NCBI GenBank assembly: GCA_949289155.1
Contig: CASEMX010000009.1
Location: 1-62,989 of the forward strand
Source of the DNA: an uncultured Parabacteroides sp.
Lineage (GTDB): Bacteria > Bacteroidota > Bacteroidia > Bacteroidales > Tannerellaceae
Direction of reading: 5' to 3'
DNA length: 62,989 nucleotides
Position numbers and translations under genes: made by a program. Shown in pieces: positions 34,829 through 44,275 of this stretch; positions within the stretch are counted from its first letter, which is position 1, and each line of letters opens with the position of its first letter. The notes beneath the pieces were generated by a model, which was not told the DNA's origin, did not search any database, and saw only the letters and a program-made list of their open reading frames with translations.

Positions 34829-36154
34829 ATGGAAACATTTTTAATCAAAGCGCTGCAACTCATGTTGAGCCTTTCCATCTTGGTGCTCGTCCATGAGTTC
34901 GGCCATTTCATCTTTGCGCGGCTGTTCAAGGTCCGCGTAGAGAAATTCTACCTTTTCTTTGACCCGTGGTTTGCTCTTTTCCGGTATAAACCCAAACATA
35001 GCGAGACGGAATACGGCATCGGCTGGTTGCCGCTTGGCGGTTATTGCAAGATATCGGGGATGATAGACGAGAGCATGGACAAAGAGGCGATGGCACAACC
35101 GCCCAAGCCCTACGAGTTCCGGTCGAAGCCGGCAGGGCAACGTTTGCTGATTATGATTGGCGGGGTGCTGTTCAACTTCCTCTTGGCATTATTCATCTAT
35201 TCCATGATTCTTTTCCATTGGGGCGATACCTATCTGCCGCTGAAGAATATGAAAATGGGAATGGATTATAGCGAGACTTTCCATAACATAGGCTTCCAAG
35301 ACGGAGATATCCTGCTCAAAGCCGATGCGGTCCCGCTGGAGCGTTTCGGTGAGGATTGCCTGCGTAGCGTTATCGAAGCAAAGACGGTAACGGTGCTGCG
35401 CGATGGGAAGGAGACGGTTATCCCGATTCCGGATGACCTGATGCAGCGGCTGCTTCGGGATAAGAAGGGCTTTGCGAGCCTGCGTTTCCCGATGATTGTC
35501 CGTAGCCTGCCCGATTCGACGGCGGCAGCGGCAAAAGCCGGAGTGCTGCCCGGCGACAGTATCCTTTCGGTGAATAATGAGGCAACGCCGACTTTTACGG
35601 ATGCGGTGATTGCGTTCAATAAACTGCGGAATCAGGAAATCCGGCTGGGGATTTCGCGTGCCGGAGTGCGGGATACCTTGACGATGCAGGTCGATTCGCT
35701 GGGCAAGATAGGCGTGGCAGTCGTCCCGCCCGCAGAGATATACGAGATGGTCACCCTGAAGTACAACTTCTTCCAGTCGTTCCCGGCAGGAGTAGAGAAG
35801 GGGGTGAATACCTTGACGGGCTATATGAACGACATGAAGTATGTATTCACGAAAGAGGGGGCAAGCAACTTGGGCGGATTCGGCGCAATCGGCAGCCTGT
35901 TCCCCGCCACTTGGGACTGGGAACTATTCTGGGAACGCACAGCTTGGCTGTCGGTGATTCTCGCCTTCATGAACATCATCCCGATACCGGCATTGGACGG
36001 CGGACATGTCATGTTCCTGCTGTATGAAGTCATCGCGCGCCGCAAACCGAGCGATAAGTTTCTGGAATATGCGCAGATGGCAGGTATGGCATTCCTGTTT
36101 GCCCTGCTGCTCTTTGCCAACGGAAACGACCTCTTCCGCTATTTCTTCCAGTAA
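34829..36154 (+). CDS. rseP: Site-2 zinc metalloprotease RseP
   Basis: 441 residues. Integral membrane protease that cuts transmembrane anchors. The zinc motif HEFGHF is at residues 22-27 (His22, Glu23, His26). Two PDZ-like segments lie between about residues 125-320 (MDYSETFHNIGFQDGDILLKA, AGVLPGDSILSVNNEATPT). The third ligand lies in the C-terminal NIIPIPALDGGHVMF motif. Several membrane helices. It probably releases an anti-sigma factor; the partner here is unknown. Follows dxr, as in many bacteria with the isoprenoid/membrane gene cluster. Confidence 0.93.
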   Translation: METFLIKALQLMLSLSILVLVHEFGHFIFARLFKVRVEKFYLFFDPWFALFRYKPKHSETEYGIGWLPLGGYCKISGMIDESMDKEAMAQPPKPYEFRSKPAGQRLLIMIGGVLFNFLLALFIYSMILFHWGDTYLPLKNMKMGMDYSETFHNIGFQDGDILLKADAVPLERFGEDCLRSVIEAKTVTVLRDGKETVIPIPDDLMQRLLRDKKGFASLRFPMIVRSLPDSTAAAAKAGVLPGDSILSVNNEATPTFTDAVIAFNKLRNQEIRLGISRAGVRDTLTMQVDSLGKIGVAVVPPAEIYEMVTLKYNFFQSFPAGVEKGVNTLTGYMNDMKYVFTKEGASNLGGFGAIGSLFPATWDWELFWERTAWLSVILAFMNIIPIPALDGGHVMFLLYEVIARRKPSDKFLEYAQMAGMAFLFALLLFANGNDLFRYFFQ

Positions 36155-36180
36155 CGAGGCGAGGTATCTGTTAGAAATAT

Positions 36181-36695
36181 TTCCGCGTGGCGCGGAACCT
36201 ATGATTTAGGAAAAGAAATGCTACTGCGTGACGCAAAACCTCTGACTTTGAAAAAACACTCCTACTGCGTCACGCAGTAGCCCTGATTTTGGCAAAAATT
36301 GCCCTTCTGCGCCACGCAGTAGCTCAAAATCGGACAAAAACCGCCCTACTGCGCCACGCAGAAGAGGGCATTTTCAAAAAACAGTCCTTCTGCGCGACGC
36401 AGTAGCCCAAAAATGGGCAAAATCCGACCTACTGCGCGACGCGGAAGGACTGTTTTTCTAAAGTCAGAGGTTTTGCGCGACGCAGTAGCACTTTTTTTTG
36501 CGCAACAGAGCTTCTGCGTGACGCAGTAGGTCCATTTTTAACAAAGTCAGCGCTTTTTCCCGGTGCGGAGAGACGGTTTTGGGGAAAATGATTCGTTCCG
36601 CGCCGCGCAGAAGGGGTGATTTTTCGGCAGCAAGGCTTCTGCGTCACGCAAAAACAGCCCTTTGGGAGAGGCATTGCTTCCGCGTCGCGCAGTAG
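36181..36695. repeat. 41-42-bp palindromic array (12-13 copies)
   Basis: Palindromes of the type CTACTGCGTCACGCAGTAG begin at about 36181, 36221, 36262, 36304, 36346, 36387, 36429, 36470, 36511, 36595, 36636 and 36677, spaced 41-42 bp; one copy near 36553 is degenerate. Variation is paired at several positions, though the outer bases also mismatch in some copies. A/T-rich spacers with weak internal symmetry lie between. The array fills the gap between the convergent rseP and rsgA genes. Confidence 0.92.
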
Positions 36696-36717
36696 TTTCT
36701 TTCCTTTTTGCCGATGA

Positions 36718-37656
36718 TTAATATTCTTCGCGGTATTTGCTCTCCTCTTTATCCGCCAAGATACTCAGATAGCTTTTGTAACGGGATTCGCTGATATAAT
36801 GTTCCTGCACAGCCTTCAGGACAGCGCAGCCGGGTTCATGGCGGTGCGTGCAATTCCCGAAGCGGCAATTGGCAGACGTCTTGAATATCTCAGGGAAATA
36901 GTGGGAGATTTCCGCGCCCTCCATATCGATTGTACCGAAACCTTTGATGCCCGGCGTATCGATGAGGTATCCGCCCTCAGGCAGCGGAATCATTTCGGAG
37001 AAGGTTGTGGTGTGCATTCCCTTGTTGTGGTATTCGGAGATATTTCCGGTGCGGAGATGAGCGCCGGGGACCAGCCGGTTGATGATAGTGGATTTCCCTA
37101 CGCCCGAATGTCCGGACAGGACCGTGGTTTTGCCCTTCAGCTCTTCCCGGAGTGCGTCCAGTCCGCCATCTTCAATGGCACACATTGTCGAGCAAGGATA
37201 GCCAATCAGCGTATAAAGGCGAATCAGTCCCTGCATATATTCCCATTCCTCTTTCGTATATCGGTCGGTCTTGTTGAATACCAGCTTTACCGGAACCTGA
37301 TAAGCCTCCGCCGTAGCCAAGAAACGGTCGATAAAGATAGTCGTCGTAATCGGATAGTTAACCGTAGCGATGAGCATCGCCTGGTCTACGTTGGCTGCAA
37401 TGATATGTGCCTGCTTGGAGAGGTTAGACGCCCGGCGGATGATGTAATTCTTCCGCTCCTCGATTCGGGTAATGAACGCAGTCCCTTCTTGGTTCTCCTC
37501 GATTTCCACCCGGTCCCCCACGGCTACGGGATTCGTTGTCCGGATACCTTTCAATCGGAAATTCCCTTTTATCTTGCTGTCCACTTCCCGTCCGTCATCC
37601 GTATGGACGGTGTACCAACTGCCTGTATTTTTTATGACCAAACCTTTCATGCTCAT
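36718..37656 (-). CDS. rsgA: Ribosome small subunit GTPase RsgA
   Basis: 312 residues. The N-terminal OB fold is followed by a circularly permuted GTPase. NKTDR (G4) comes before [14 protein letters not shown] (G1) and DTPGIKGFG (G3). A C-terminal zinc site is formed by [16 protein letters not shown]. RsgA helps 30S subunit maturation. Family identification is firm. A second ATG two codons in is possible. Its 3' end is the boundary of the large palindromic array. Confidence 0.95.
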   Translation of the reverse strand: MSMKGLVIKNTGSWYTVHTDDGREVDSKIKGNFRLKGIRTTNPVAVGDRVEIEENQEGTAFITRIEERKNYIIRRASNLSKQAHIIAANVDQAMLIATVNYPITTTIFIDRFLATAEAYQVPVKLVFNKTDRYTKEEWEYMQGLIRLYTLIGYPCSTMCAIEDGGLDALREELKGKTTVLSGHSGVGKSTIINRLVPGAHLRTGNISEYHNKGMHTTTFSEMIPLPEGGYLIDTPGIKGFGTIDMEGAEISHYFPEIFKTSANCRFGNCTHRHEPGCAVLKAVQEHYISESRYKSYLSILADKEESKYREEY

Positions 37657-37747
37657 CCATGTATTATACAGAAAGAACCGAGAATAAAGAGAGCACGTAA
37701 GGTAACGCCTGTTTCTTTATTCCCAGTTCTTTATTCATATTCAATAA

Positions 37748-38311
37748 TTATACTGTCATGATTTCTTTTTCCTTAGCGGCATAGAGCTCATCGATTTTCT
37801 TGATATACTTATCGTGAACCTTCTGCACATCTGCTTCTGCATCTTTCTCTACATCTTCAGGAACCCCATCAGTCTTGATGCTCTTTTTCAATGCTTCTAT
37901 GGCATCGCGGCGCGCATTTCTGACACTGATTTTAGCCGTTTCAGCCTCTTGCTTCGACTGTTTAGCCAAGGCACGGCGGCGTTCCTCTGTCAGCGGCGGG
38001 ATACCTAAGCGGATTACTTCGCCATTATTCTCCGGCGTGATGCCGACTTCAGAGTTCAGGATAGCCTTTTCAATCTCTTTCATCAAGCTTTTTTCCCAAG
38101 GCGTGATGACGATTGTTTTTGCATCCGGCGTATTGATGGAAGCCACGTTACTGAGCGGAGCCATGCTGCCATAATAGGGGACACGGATACCGTCCAGTAT
38201 TTTCGGATTTGCTTTACCGGCGCGAATATGAGCCAGCTGTTCGTCTAAATAAAGGATGGCAGACTCCATCTTTTCTTCTGCCTCTTTTACGAATTTCTTT
38301 GTATCGACCAT
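37748..38311 (-). CDS. frr: Ribosome recycling factor
   Basis: 187 residues. With EF-G it splits post-termination ribosomes. Visible are the helical N-terminus [26 protein letters not shown], the core beta region [14 protein letters not shown] and [18 protein letters not shown], and the C-terminal [33 protein letters not shown] signature. Length normal. It lies 15 bp after pyrH on the minus strand, the usual pyrH-frr pairing. Confidence 0.96.
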   Translation of the reverse strand: MVDTKKFVKEAEEKMESAILYLDEQLAHIRAGKANPKILDGIRVPYYGSMAPLSNVASINTPDAKTIVITPWEKSLMKEIEKAILNSEVGITPENNGEVIRLGIPPLTEERRRALAKQSKQEAETAKISVRNARRDAIEALKKSIKTDGVPEDVEKDAEADVQKVHDKYIKKIDELYAAKEKEIMTV

Positions 38312-38326
38312 AATATGTTTTTAGTT

Positions 38327-39046
38327 TTATATATGTACATAAGTTCCTATTTCCTCGCCAAGAAGCACCTTCTTCAGATTGCCGTTTTTATCCATATTGA
38401 ATACGACTATCGGCAGATTATTCTCCTTGCACATGGTGGTAGCCGTCAAATCCATGACCTTCAGTCCGCGGGTATAAATCTCATCATAACTTATCTCCGT
38501 GAATTTGGTGGCTGTCGGGTCTTTCTCCGGGTCGGCGGTATAGATGCCATCCACGCGCGTCCCCTTCAGCATCACGTCCGCTTCTATCTCAATACCGCGC
38601 AGCGATGAACCGGTGTCGGTCGTAAAGAACGGATTGCCTGTTCCTCCGGACATAATCACCACGTATCCCGCCTCCAAAAGCTCGATAGCGCGCCATTTGT
38701 TGTAAAATTCGCCGATAGGCTCCATGCGGATAGCCGTCAGGACTTTTGTCTTTACGCCCAAAGCAGTCAGTGCCGAACTTAAAGCCAGACTGTTGATAAC
38801 CGTCGCCAACATTCCCATCTGGTCGCCCTTCACGCGGTCGAAACCTTTCGATGCGCCGCTCAAGCCGCGAAATATATTGCCCCCGCCGATGACGATACCT
38901 ACCTGTACCCCCAATTCAGCGATTTCTTTTATCTGCATTGCATACTCATTCAATCGAACCTCATCGATACCGTATTGCTTTTGTCCCATGAGCGATTCGC
39001 CGCTCAACTTTAACAATATACGTTTATATTTTACCATATGCTCCAT
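38327..39046 (-). CDS. pyrH: UMP kinase
   Basis: 239 residues. Phosphorylates UMP to UDP. Visible motifs are YKRILLKLSGESLMG, GIVIGGGNIFRGL and GTGNPFFTTDTGSSLRG. The start at 39046 (MEHMVKYK) has an alternative at 39037 (MVKYK) that fits relatives better. First gene of a pyrH-frr unit with a -7 element just upstream. Confidence 0.95.
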   Translation of the reverse strand: MEHMVKYKRILLKLSGESLMGQKQYGIDEVRLNEYAMQIKEIAELGVQVGIVIGGGNIFRGLSGASKGFDRVKGDQMGMLATVINSLALSSALTALGVKTKVLTAIRMEPIGEFYNKWRAIELLEAGYVVIMSGGTGNPFFTTDTGSSLRGIEIEADVMLKGTRVDGIYTADPEKDPTATKFTEISYDEIYTRGLKVMDLTATTMCKENNLPIVVFNMDKNGNLKKVLLGEEIGTYVHI

Positions 39047-39066
39047 TGTTTATTTGGTTGTCCGGA

Positions 39067-39074
39067 CAAATATA
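39067..39074 (-). promoter_or_regulatory. -7 element for pyrH-frr
   Basis: Minus strand TATATTTG, 21 bp before the upstream pyrH start. No clear -33 element. Confidence 0.5.
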
Positions 39075-39080
39075 CGAAAA

Positions 39081-39563
39081 TTATACGGATTTCATGATTA
39101 AAACGGTGGCATAAGCGGCAATTCCCTCCTGCCTGCCCGTGAAACCCAATCGTTCGGTGGTGGTCGCCTTGATTGAGATATCCTCTTCGTCACAATCCAG
39201 CACCTTGGCAAGGACCCGTTTCATCTCCGGAATGTGCGGATTGAGTTTCGGCCGTTCAGCCGCGACCGTCGCATCGATATTCCCTAATTCGTAACCGGCA
39301 TTTCTCAGCAATTCCATCGTCTTACGAAGCAGAATCTTGCTATCTATCCCCGCATATTCGCCTGCCGTGTCCGGGAAGTGGTAGCCGATGTCGCGCATAT
39401 TGGCTGCCCCCAACAATGCGTCGCATATTGCATGAATCAATACGTCGGCATCGCTATGTCCTAACAGCCCTTCCGTATGTTCTATCTTGATTCCGCCCAG
39501 CCAAAGCTCGCGTCCTGCCGCCAGCCGGTGTACATCATATCCGAATCCTACTCGTATTTTCAT
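39081..39563 (-). CDS. ispF: 2-C-methyl-D-erythritol 2,4-cyclodiphosphate synthase
   Basis: 160 residues. MEP isoprenoid pathway enzyme forming the cyclic diphosphate. Shows the zinc-binding GYDVHRL motif, HSDADVLIHAICDALLGA, and the substrate-site ATTTERLGFTGRQEGIAA. Length typical. It lies upstream of pyrH on the same strand, and dxr is on the other strand about 5 kb away, so two MEP-pathway steps are in the window. Confidence 0.95.
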   Translation of the reverse strand: MKIRVGFGYDVHRLAAGRELWLGGIKIEHTEGLLGHSDADVLIHAICDALLGAANMRDIGYHFPDTAGEYAGIDSKILLRKTMELLRNAGYELGNIDATVAAERPKLNPHIPEMKRVLAKVLDCDEEDISIKATTTERLGFTGRQEGIAAYATVLIMKSV

Positions 39564-39582
39564 TCTGTTGCTTTTTGTTGGA

Positions 39583-39613
39583 CAAAGATAGGCAGGAACT
39601 CCGAAACAGCAAT
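39583..39613 (-). promoter_or_regulatory. ispF promoter
   Basis: Minus strand: -7 TATCTTTG (plus 39583-39590) and ATTG (plus 39610-39613) 19 bp upstream as the -33. It starts 20 bp ahead of the ispF ATG. Confidence 0.65.
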
Positions 39614-39698
39614 CTGTCCGCCCTGTTTTTCTGTAAAATCTTCAAACAATAGCACTTGAATGTCTCTTTAACGCATAGGATATTTAAAAAATCCCCGT

Positions 39699-39800
39699 CA
39701 GAGTCTCTGTCGGCGTTTTTCAAACTGAAAAAATGGTTTCAGAGTCTCTGTTGGCATTTTTTCAAATGAAAAAAAGGCTTCAGAGCCTCTGTCGGGTGAT
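39699..39800. repeat. 41-bp repeat, second locus of the 15 kb family
   Basis: CAGAGYCTCTGT begins at 39699, 39740 and 39781 (period 41), separated by TTTTTCAAACTGAAAAA-type palindromes. The same family occurs at 15029-15090. The remaining part of the ispF-ackA gap holds the ispF promoter and the ackA terminator. Confidence 0.88.
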
Positions 39801-39844
39801 TTTTTAGATAAAAATCGGTTGACTGGCTTCAGTTTCCTGCATAG

Positions 39845-39884
39845 AAAAAGCGGTCCCGGCATTTGTGCTGCCAAGACCGCTTGT
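39845..39884 (-). terminator. ackA terminator
   Basis: On the minus strand AAGCGGTC...TTGGCAG pairs with TGCCGGGACCGCTT and is followed by TTTTT. It lies about 45 bp past the ackA stop. Confidence 0.75.
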
Positions 39885-39929
39885 TTCGTTGGCTCTAAAA
39901 TCGGATAGAGCAGTTTCGTTCTTATTTTC

Positions 39930-41129
39930 TTATTCGCTTAAAATATTCAGCGTATCAGAAGCAATCATGAACTCTTCGTCGGTAGGCACAACCATTACGG
40001 TGACCTTACTGTCCGGCGTGCTGATGATAGCCTCCTCGCCCCGCAAGCCATGATTCTTTTCGACATCCAGTTTCATGCCCATATATTCCATATCTTGGCA
40101 AACAACCCGGCGTGTTTCCCACTGGTTTTCGCCTACGCCACCTGTCCAAACCAAGATATCGCAGCCACCCATTGCGGCAGCATACGCACCGATGTATTTC
40201 TTAATACGGTAATTATATACATCGAGCGTCATGATGGCACGTTCGTCCCCTTTAGCTACAGCCGCTTCCAAGTCGCGCATGTCAGAAGAGCCGCCGACCA
40301 ATCCGGCTACACCGCTTTTCTTATTAAACAAATCCGACAGGCCGTGCGCATCGAGGTGCTCTTTCTCCATAATAAAAGGAATCGCTCCCGGGTCGATGTC
40401 GCCACAACGAGTACCCATCAACAGGCCTTCCGTCGGTGTCAATCCCATGCTCGTATCGACGCATTTGCCATTCATTACAGCGGCAATTGAACCGCCGTTG
40501 CCTACATGGGCAGTGATAATCTTTTGTTCTTCATATTTGACGCCCAATATGTCGCAGGCACGCTTTGAAACATATCTGTGGCTTGTGCCATGGAATCCGT
40601 AGCGGCGGATGCCATATTTCGTATAAAGGTCATAAGGAAGTCCGTACATATAGGCTTTTGCCGGCATCGTTTGATGGAATGCCGTGTCGAAAACACCTAC
40701 TTGCGGAATGCCGGGAATCAATGCTTCCATTGCGGCAATTCCTTTTAAGTTTGCCGGATTATGTAATGGCGCCAATTCGGAGCATTCGACCACCTGTTCC
40801 AATACCTCTTTTGTCAGCCGCACACTCGATGCGAATTTCTCACCGCCGTGTACGACGCGATGGCCTACGGCATCGATTTCTTTATAATCGCTGATGCATC
40901 CGTAAGTCGAGTCGGTCAATACGCTCAAGATAAACTGGATTCCAGCCTGATGTTCGGGGATGTCTTTTTCTAAGATTACCTTTTTGCCCTCTTTGTCCGT
41001 TAGCTTCAGAAAGGCTCCCGGCAAACCGATTTTTTCGATACCGCCTTGAGCCATCACTGTGCCGGATGTCATGTCGAACAATTTGTACTTGATGGAGCTA
41101 CTGCCGCAGTTTAATACTAAAATCTTCAT
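39930..41129 (-). CDS. ackA: Acetate kinase
   Basis: 399 residues. ASKHA-fold kinase that makes ATP and acetate from acetyl phosphate. Visible are the N-terminal NCGSSSIKYKLFDM, GHRVVHGGEKF, FGFHGTSHRYVS-type GFHGTSHRYVSKRA, HVGNGGSIAAV and DMRDLEAA with VWTGGVGEN at the nucleotide site. Length typical. Paired with pta upstream (55-bp gap with a strong hairpin); together they give fermentative acetate production. Confidence 0.96.
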   Translation of the reverse strand: MKILVLNCGSSSIKYKLFDMTSGTVMAQGGIEKIGLPGAFLKLTDKEGKKVILEKDIPEHQAGIQFILSVLTDSTYGCISDYKEIDAVGHRVVHGGEKFASSVRLTKEVLEQVVECSELAPLHNPANLKGIAAMEALIPGIPQVGVFDTAFHQTMPAKAYMYGLPYDLYTKYGIRRYGFHGTSHRYVSKRACDILGVKYEEQKIITAHVGNGGSIAAVMNGKCVDTSMGLTPTEGLLMGTRCGDIDPGAIPFIMEKEHLDAHGLSDLFNKKSGVAGLVGGSSDMRDLEAAVAKGDERAIMTLDVYNYRIKKYIGAYAAAMGGCDILVWTGGVGENQWETRRVVCQDMEYMGMKLDVEKNHGLRGEEAIISTPDSKVTVMVVPTDEEFMIASDTLNILSE

Positions 41130-41148
41130 ATCTGTGTGTTTTTGTGGA

Positions 41149-41172
41149 AGGTCAGGGGGAGTCCCTGACCTT
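41149..41172. other. 10-bp hairpin between pta and ackA
   Basis: AAGGTCAGGG (41149-41158) pairs perfectly with CCCTGACCTT (41163-41172). In the pta-to-ackA direction there is no T-run, so it does not look like a terminator; a stabilising or processing hairpin is more likely. Confidence 0.6.
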
Positions 41173-41184
41173 TTCGATTAATAT

Positions 41185-42204
41185 TTATTTCTTTGCTGCT
41201 TTGAGAGCAATCGATTGGTTGCAAGCGATTGCTACCATCTTATAGACATCATCTACCGAGCAACCGCGTGACAAATCGTTTACCGGCGCAGCCATACCCT
41301 GCAGAATAGGACCGACAGCCTCTGCTCCGCCTAAACGCTGTACCAGTTTATACGCAATGTTTCCGACTTCCAATGTCGGGAATACGAGAACATTCGCTTT
41401 TCCTGCAATCGGACTACCCGGAGCCTTCTGAGCAGCGACTTTTTCAACCAATGCCGCATCTGCTTGTAATTCGCCGTCGATTTTCAAATCCGGAGCCATT
41501 TCTTTCGCCAAGCGAGTTGCTTCTACGACTTTATCGACCATTTCGTGCGATGCACTGCCTTTTGTCGAGAAACTCAGCATAGCTACGCGAGGCTCTTCGA
41601 TGCCGGCGATTACCCGTGCGGTTTCAGCAGTAGCCAAAGCGATGCTTGCCAGTTCCTGAGCGTTCGGATTCGGCATTACTGCGCAATCGGCAAAGACAAA
41701 TAATCCATTTTCGCCATATTGCGGCGTTTGGGTAAACATAAGGAAGGCGCCTGATACGCAACTTATGCCTGGCGCTGTTTTGATAATCTGCAAAGCCGGA
41801 CGCAACACATTGCCTGTTGTATTTAACGCACCGGCAATTTCACCATCTGCATCCCCGGCCTTAATCATTAAACAGCCCAGATATAACGGGTCTTCAACTA
41901 AGACAGCTGCCTTTTCCGGAGTCATCCCCTTCTTTTGGCGCAATTGGAACAACAAGTCGGCATAAGCCTGTTTCTTTGCGTGATTCTTCGGATCGACAAT
42001 CGTTGCTTTTCCGATGTTCTTCAAGCCATATTCGGTAGCGAGTTGGTTTATTTCTGCCGGATTACCCACCAGAATGATATCTGCAACCTCGTCAGCAATT
42101 AAACGGTCGGCTGCTTTCAGCGTTCTTTCTTCAGTTCCTTCGGGAAGAACGATGCGCTGCTTATCTGCTTTAGCATGCGCAATAATTCTTTGCATTAAAT
42201 CCAT
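41185..42204 (-). CDS. pta: Phosphate acetyltransferase
   Basis: 339 residues, the short class I form. Interconverts acetyl-CoA and acetyl phosphate. Recognised by [19 protein letters not shown], the [22 protein letters not shown] and VSGAFLMF segments, [16 protein letters not shown], and [23 protein letters not shown]. Upstream of ackA in a two-gene unit. Confidence 0.95.
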   Translation of the reverse strand: MDLMQRIIAHAKADKQRIVLPEGTEERTLKAADRLIADEVADIILVGNPAEINQLATEYGLKNIGKATIVDPKNHAKKQAYADLLFQLRQKKGMTPEKAAVLVEDPLYLGCLMIKAGDADGEIAGALNTTGNVLRPALQIIKTAPGISCVSGAFLMFTQTPQYGENGLFVFADCAVMPNPNAQELASIALATAETARVIAGIEEPRVAMLSFSTKGSASHEMVDKVVEATRLAKEMAPDLKIDGELQADAALVEKVAAQKAPGSPIAGKANVLVFPTLEVGNIAYKLVQRLGGAEAVGPILQGMAAPVNDLSRGCSVDDVYKMVAIACNQSIALKAAKK

Positions 42205-42256
42205 AGTGGAAGATTATATAGAGTTTGTATTATTGTTTGTTATCTTGTTTCTGTCA

Positions 42257-42291
42257 CAAAAGTACATAAAATGCAATATTGAGTTTGCAAA
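42257..42291 (-). promoter_or_regulatory. pta-ackA promoter
   Basis: Minus strand: -7 TACTTTTG (plus 42257-42264), with TTTG (plus 42288-42291) upstream. Their spacing is 23 bp, slightly longer than usual. About 52 bp before the pta start. Confidence 0.5.
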
Positions 42292-42335
42292 ACAAGTGAA
42301 TAATTTTTATCGTCGGACTTCCCCTTTCAGAACAT

Positions 42336-43121
42336 TTAACAATAGTTTGTCACGGCACGTTCTCCTGAGAGAATCTGTTGCAATTCTTCTGCGGTGACAT
42401 TTACACTGATGTTTCCGTTGTGAGCGACTGATATTTTGCCTCTTTCCTCCGATACGATAATGACCAAGGCATCTGTTTCCAGCGACATGCCCAATCCGGA
42501 GCGGTGGCGAAGCCCCATTTCTTTCGGAAGACTGGCTGTTTGTGCTACTGGAAGGATACAGCCTGCCGCGCGGATTCGGTTTTTGGCGATAATCATGGCT
42601 CCGTCGTGCAACGGACTGTTCTTGAAGAAAATGTTTTCGATGAGTCGGGCGTTGACATCGGCGTTGAACATCTCGCCGGTATGTTCGAAGGCGGCTAAGT
42701 CCATATCCTGTTCGATACAAATCAAAGCGCCTGTCTTTTTCTTTGCCATATTCATACATGCCAATACGATAGGCGCTACAAAACTATGCTCGGCTGCGCC
42801 CTCTTCAGTCCGTCGTCCGAAGAGTTTGCTGAGGAATTTCCAGCCTTTATGGGAACCCAATGCAATCAGGAAGCGGCGGATATCATCTTGGAACAGGATA
42901 ATCAATGCCAATACGCCGACGTTGATTACTTTGTCGAGGATAGCTCCCAAAAGGCGCATCTCTAATATTTGGGAAACCAATATCCATACGACAATAAATG
43001 AGACGACGCCGCTGAAAATAGCCAGCGTCCCTGAATTCTTCATCAGCTTATAGGTCTGATAAAGGAAGAAGGCGACCAGCAGAACGTCGATTAGGTCTTT
43101 TATACCGAAGTGCATCCACAT
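42336..43121 (-). CDS. cdaA: Diadenylate cyclase (CdaA type)
   Basis: 261 residues. Three N-terminal membrane segments (about residues 10-85), then a DAC domain. The motifs LHDGAMII (DGA) and LRHRSGLG (RHR) are intact, so two ATPs can be joined into cyclic di-AMP, a second messenger for K+/osmotic control and cell-wall homeostasis. It lies 37 bp downstream of folP on the same strand, a pairing known in Bacteroidetes. No regulator such as CdaR was seen nearby. Confidence 0.93.
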   Translation of the reverse strand: MWMHFGIKDLIDVLLVAFFLYQTYKLMKNSGTLAIFSGVVSFIVVWILVSQILEMRLLGAILDKVINVGVLALIILFQDDIRRFLIALGSHKGWKFLSKLFGRRTEEGAAEHSFVAPIVLACMNMAKKKTGALICIEQDMDLAAFEHTGEMFNADVNARLIENIFFKNSPLHDGAMIIAKNRIRAAGCILPVAQTASLPKEMGLRHRSGLGMSLETDALVIIVSEERGKISVAHNGNISVNVTAEELQQILSGERAVTNYC

Positions 43122-43158
43122 GATTTTTTGTCTTTTATATATAATATATGTATAGCTT

Positions 43159-43992
43159 CTACTTTTCTTTTAATTGTTCGACGAGACGGATAGCTTCTAC
43201 CGCTTCCCGGACATCATGAACCCGCAGGATATCCGCGCCATTCAGCAAGGCATACGTGTTGAGTACGCTCGTTCCGTTCAAACTCTCCGCCGGTGTGCCG
43301 CCCAGCAGTTTATATATCATGCTTTTCCTTGAGATGCCCACCAGCAAAGGCAAACCGAAGATACGGAAATCTGAAAGATGCCGCATCAGTTCGTAGTTTT
43401 GCTCCAATGTCTTGCTAAAGCCGAAGCCCGGGTCAATAATGACATCGTTTGCTCCCATCTGATAGAGTGTTTCCAGCTTTGCGGCGAACCACTGCAGGAT
43501 ATCTGCCGTCAGATGTTCGTATTGGGTGTGTTGCTGCATCGTTTGGGGCGTCCCGCGCATGTGCATCATGACGTAAGGAACCCGTAGGTCGGCGATTGTA
43601 TGGAACATGTCCTTGTCCAGTTCCCCTCCGGAAATGTCATTAACGATTGCCACTCCGAATTCCTCCACACATCGGCGGGCTATTGCCGAACGAAAGGTAT
43701 CGACCGAAAGCACTGCGTCGGGAAACTCCAAGTTCAATACCCGAAGAGCTGTCTCCAAACGGGCCATTTCCTCCTCTTCCGATACTTCGGCTGCGTCCGG
43801 ACGCGAGGAATATCCGCCAATGTCGATAATTGTTCCGCCTTCTTGCAAGATAGCTTCGGCGCGAGCGGCAATCTCGGCCTCCGTCTGTTTCTGGCTTCCG
43901 GCATAAAAAGAATCGGGTGTAATATTTAAGATGCCCATAACCACCGGTTGGTCAAGCGGGAGCAATCTCCCTTTACAATTCAATGCTTTCAT
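43159..43992 (-). CDS. folP: Dihydropteroate synthase
   Basis: 277 residues. TIM-barrel enzyme of folate synthesis (sulfonamide target). Shows MGILNITPDSFYAGS, IDIGGYSSRPDA, VLSVDTFR, VNDISGG, DPGFGFSKTLEQN and PLLVGISRKSM. Length typical. First gene of folP-cdaA. Confidence 0.95.
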   Translation of the reverse strand: MKALNCKGRLLPLDQPVVMGILNITPDSFYAGSQKQTEAEIAARAEAILQEGGTIIDIGGYSSRPDAAEVSEEEEMARLETALRVLNLEFPDAVLSVDTFRSAIARRCVEEFGVAIVNDISGGELDKDMFHTIADLRVPYVMMHMRGTPQTMQQHTQYEHLTADILQWFAAKLETLYQMGANDVIIDPGFGFSKTLEQNYELMRHLSDFRIFGLPLLVGISRKSMIYKLLGGTPAESLNGTSVLNTYALLNGADILRVHDVREAVEAIRLVEQLKEK

Positions 43993-44018
43993 TCCTAAGT
44001 TCCCTTATAAACTTCCGG

Positions 44019-44026
44019 CAAAGGTA
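44019..44026 (-). promoter_or_regulatory. -7 element for folP-cdaA
   Basis: Minus strand TACCTTTG, 27 bp upstream of the folP start. No -33 at the right distance. The rest of the folP-rex gap (to 44242) shows no gene. Confidence 0.5.
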
Positions 44027-44242
44027 AGTTATTTTTCCGTATTCTGGGAACGGTCTGCCAAAAGCTATCTGAGAAAAAGTCAATGCCTGCCAACCTTTCC
44101 AATTTTTCTCGGCATATCTCCAACTTTATGTCGGTTAGTTCTGACTTTTTCTTGGGCAGTTTCCTATTTATATCCTATGGATTGTCGGGACGGCATCCCG
44201 GAAAAATCGGACGGAATGATACAGCAAACAGAAAAAGAATAG

Positions 44243-44250
44243 TAATTTTG
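44243..44250 (+). promoter_or_regulatory. -7 element for rex
   Basis: TAATTTTG, 26 bp before the rex ATG. No clear -33 element. Confidence 0.45.
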
Positions 44251-44275
44251 CACACTCAAGAAAGCGAGAAAAGAA

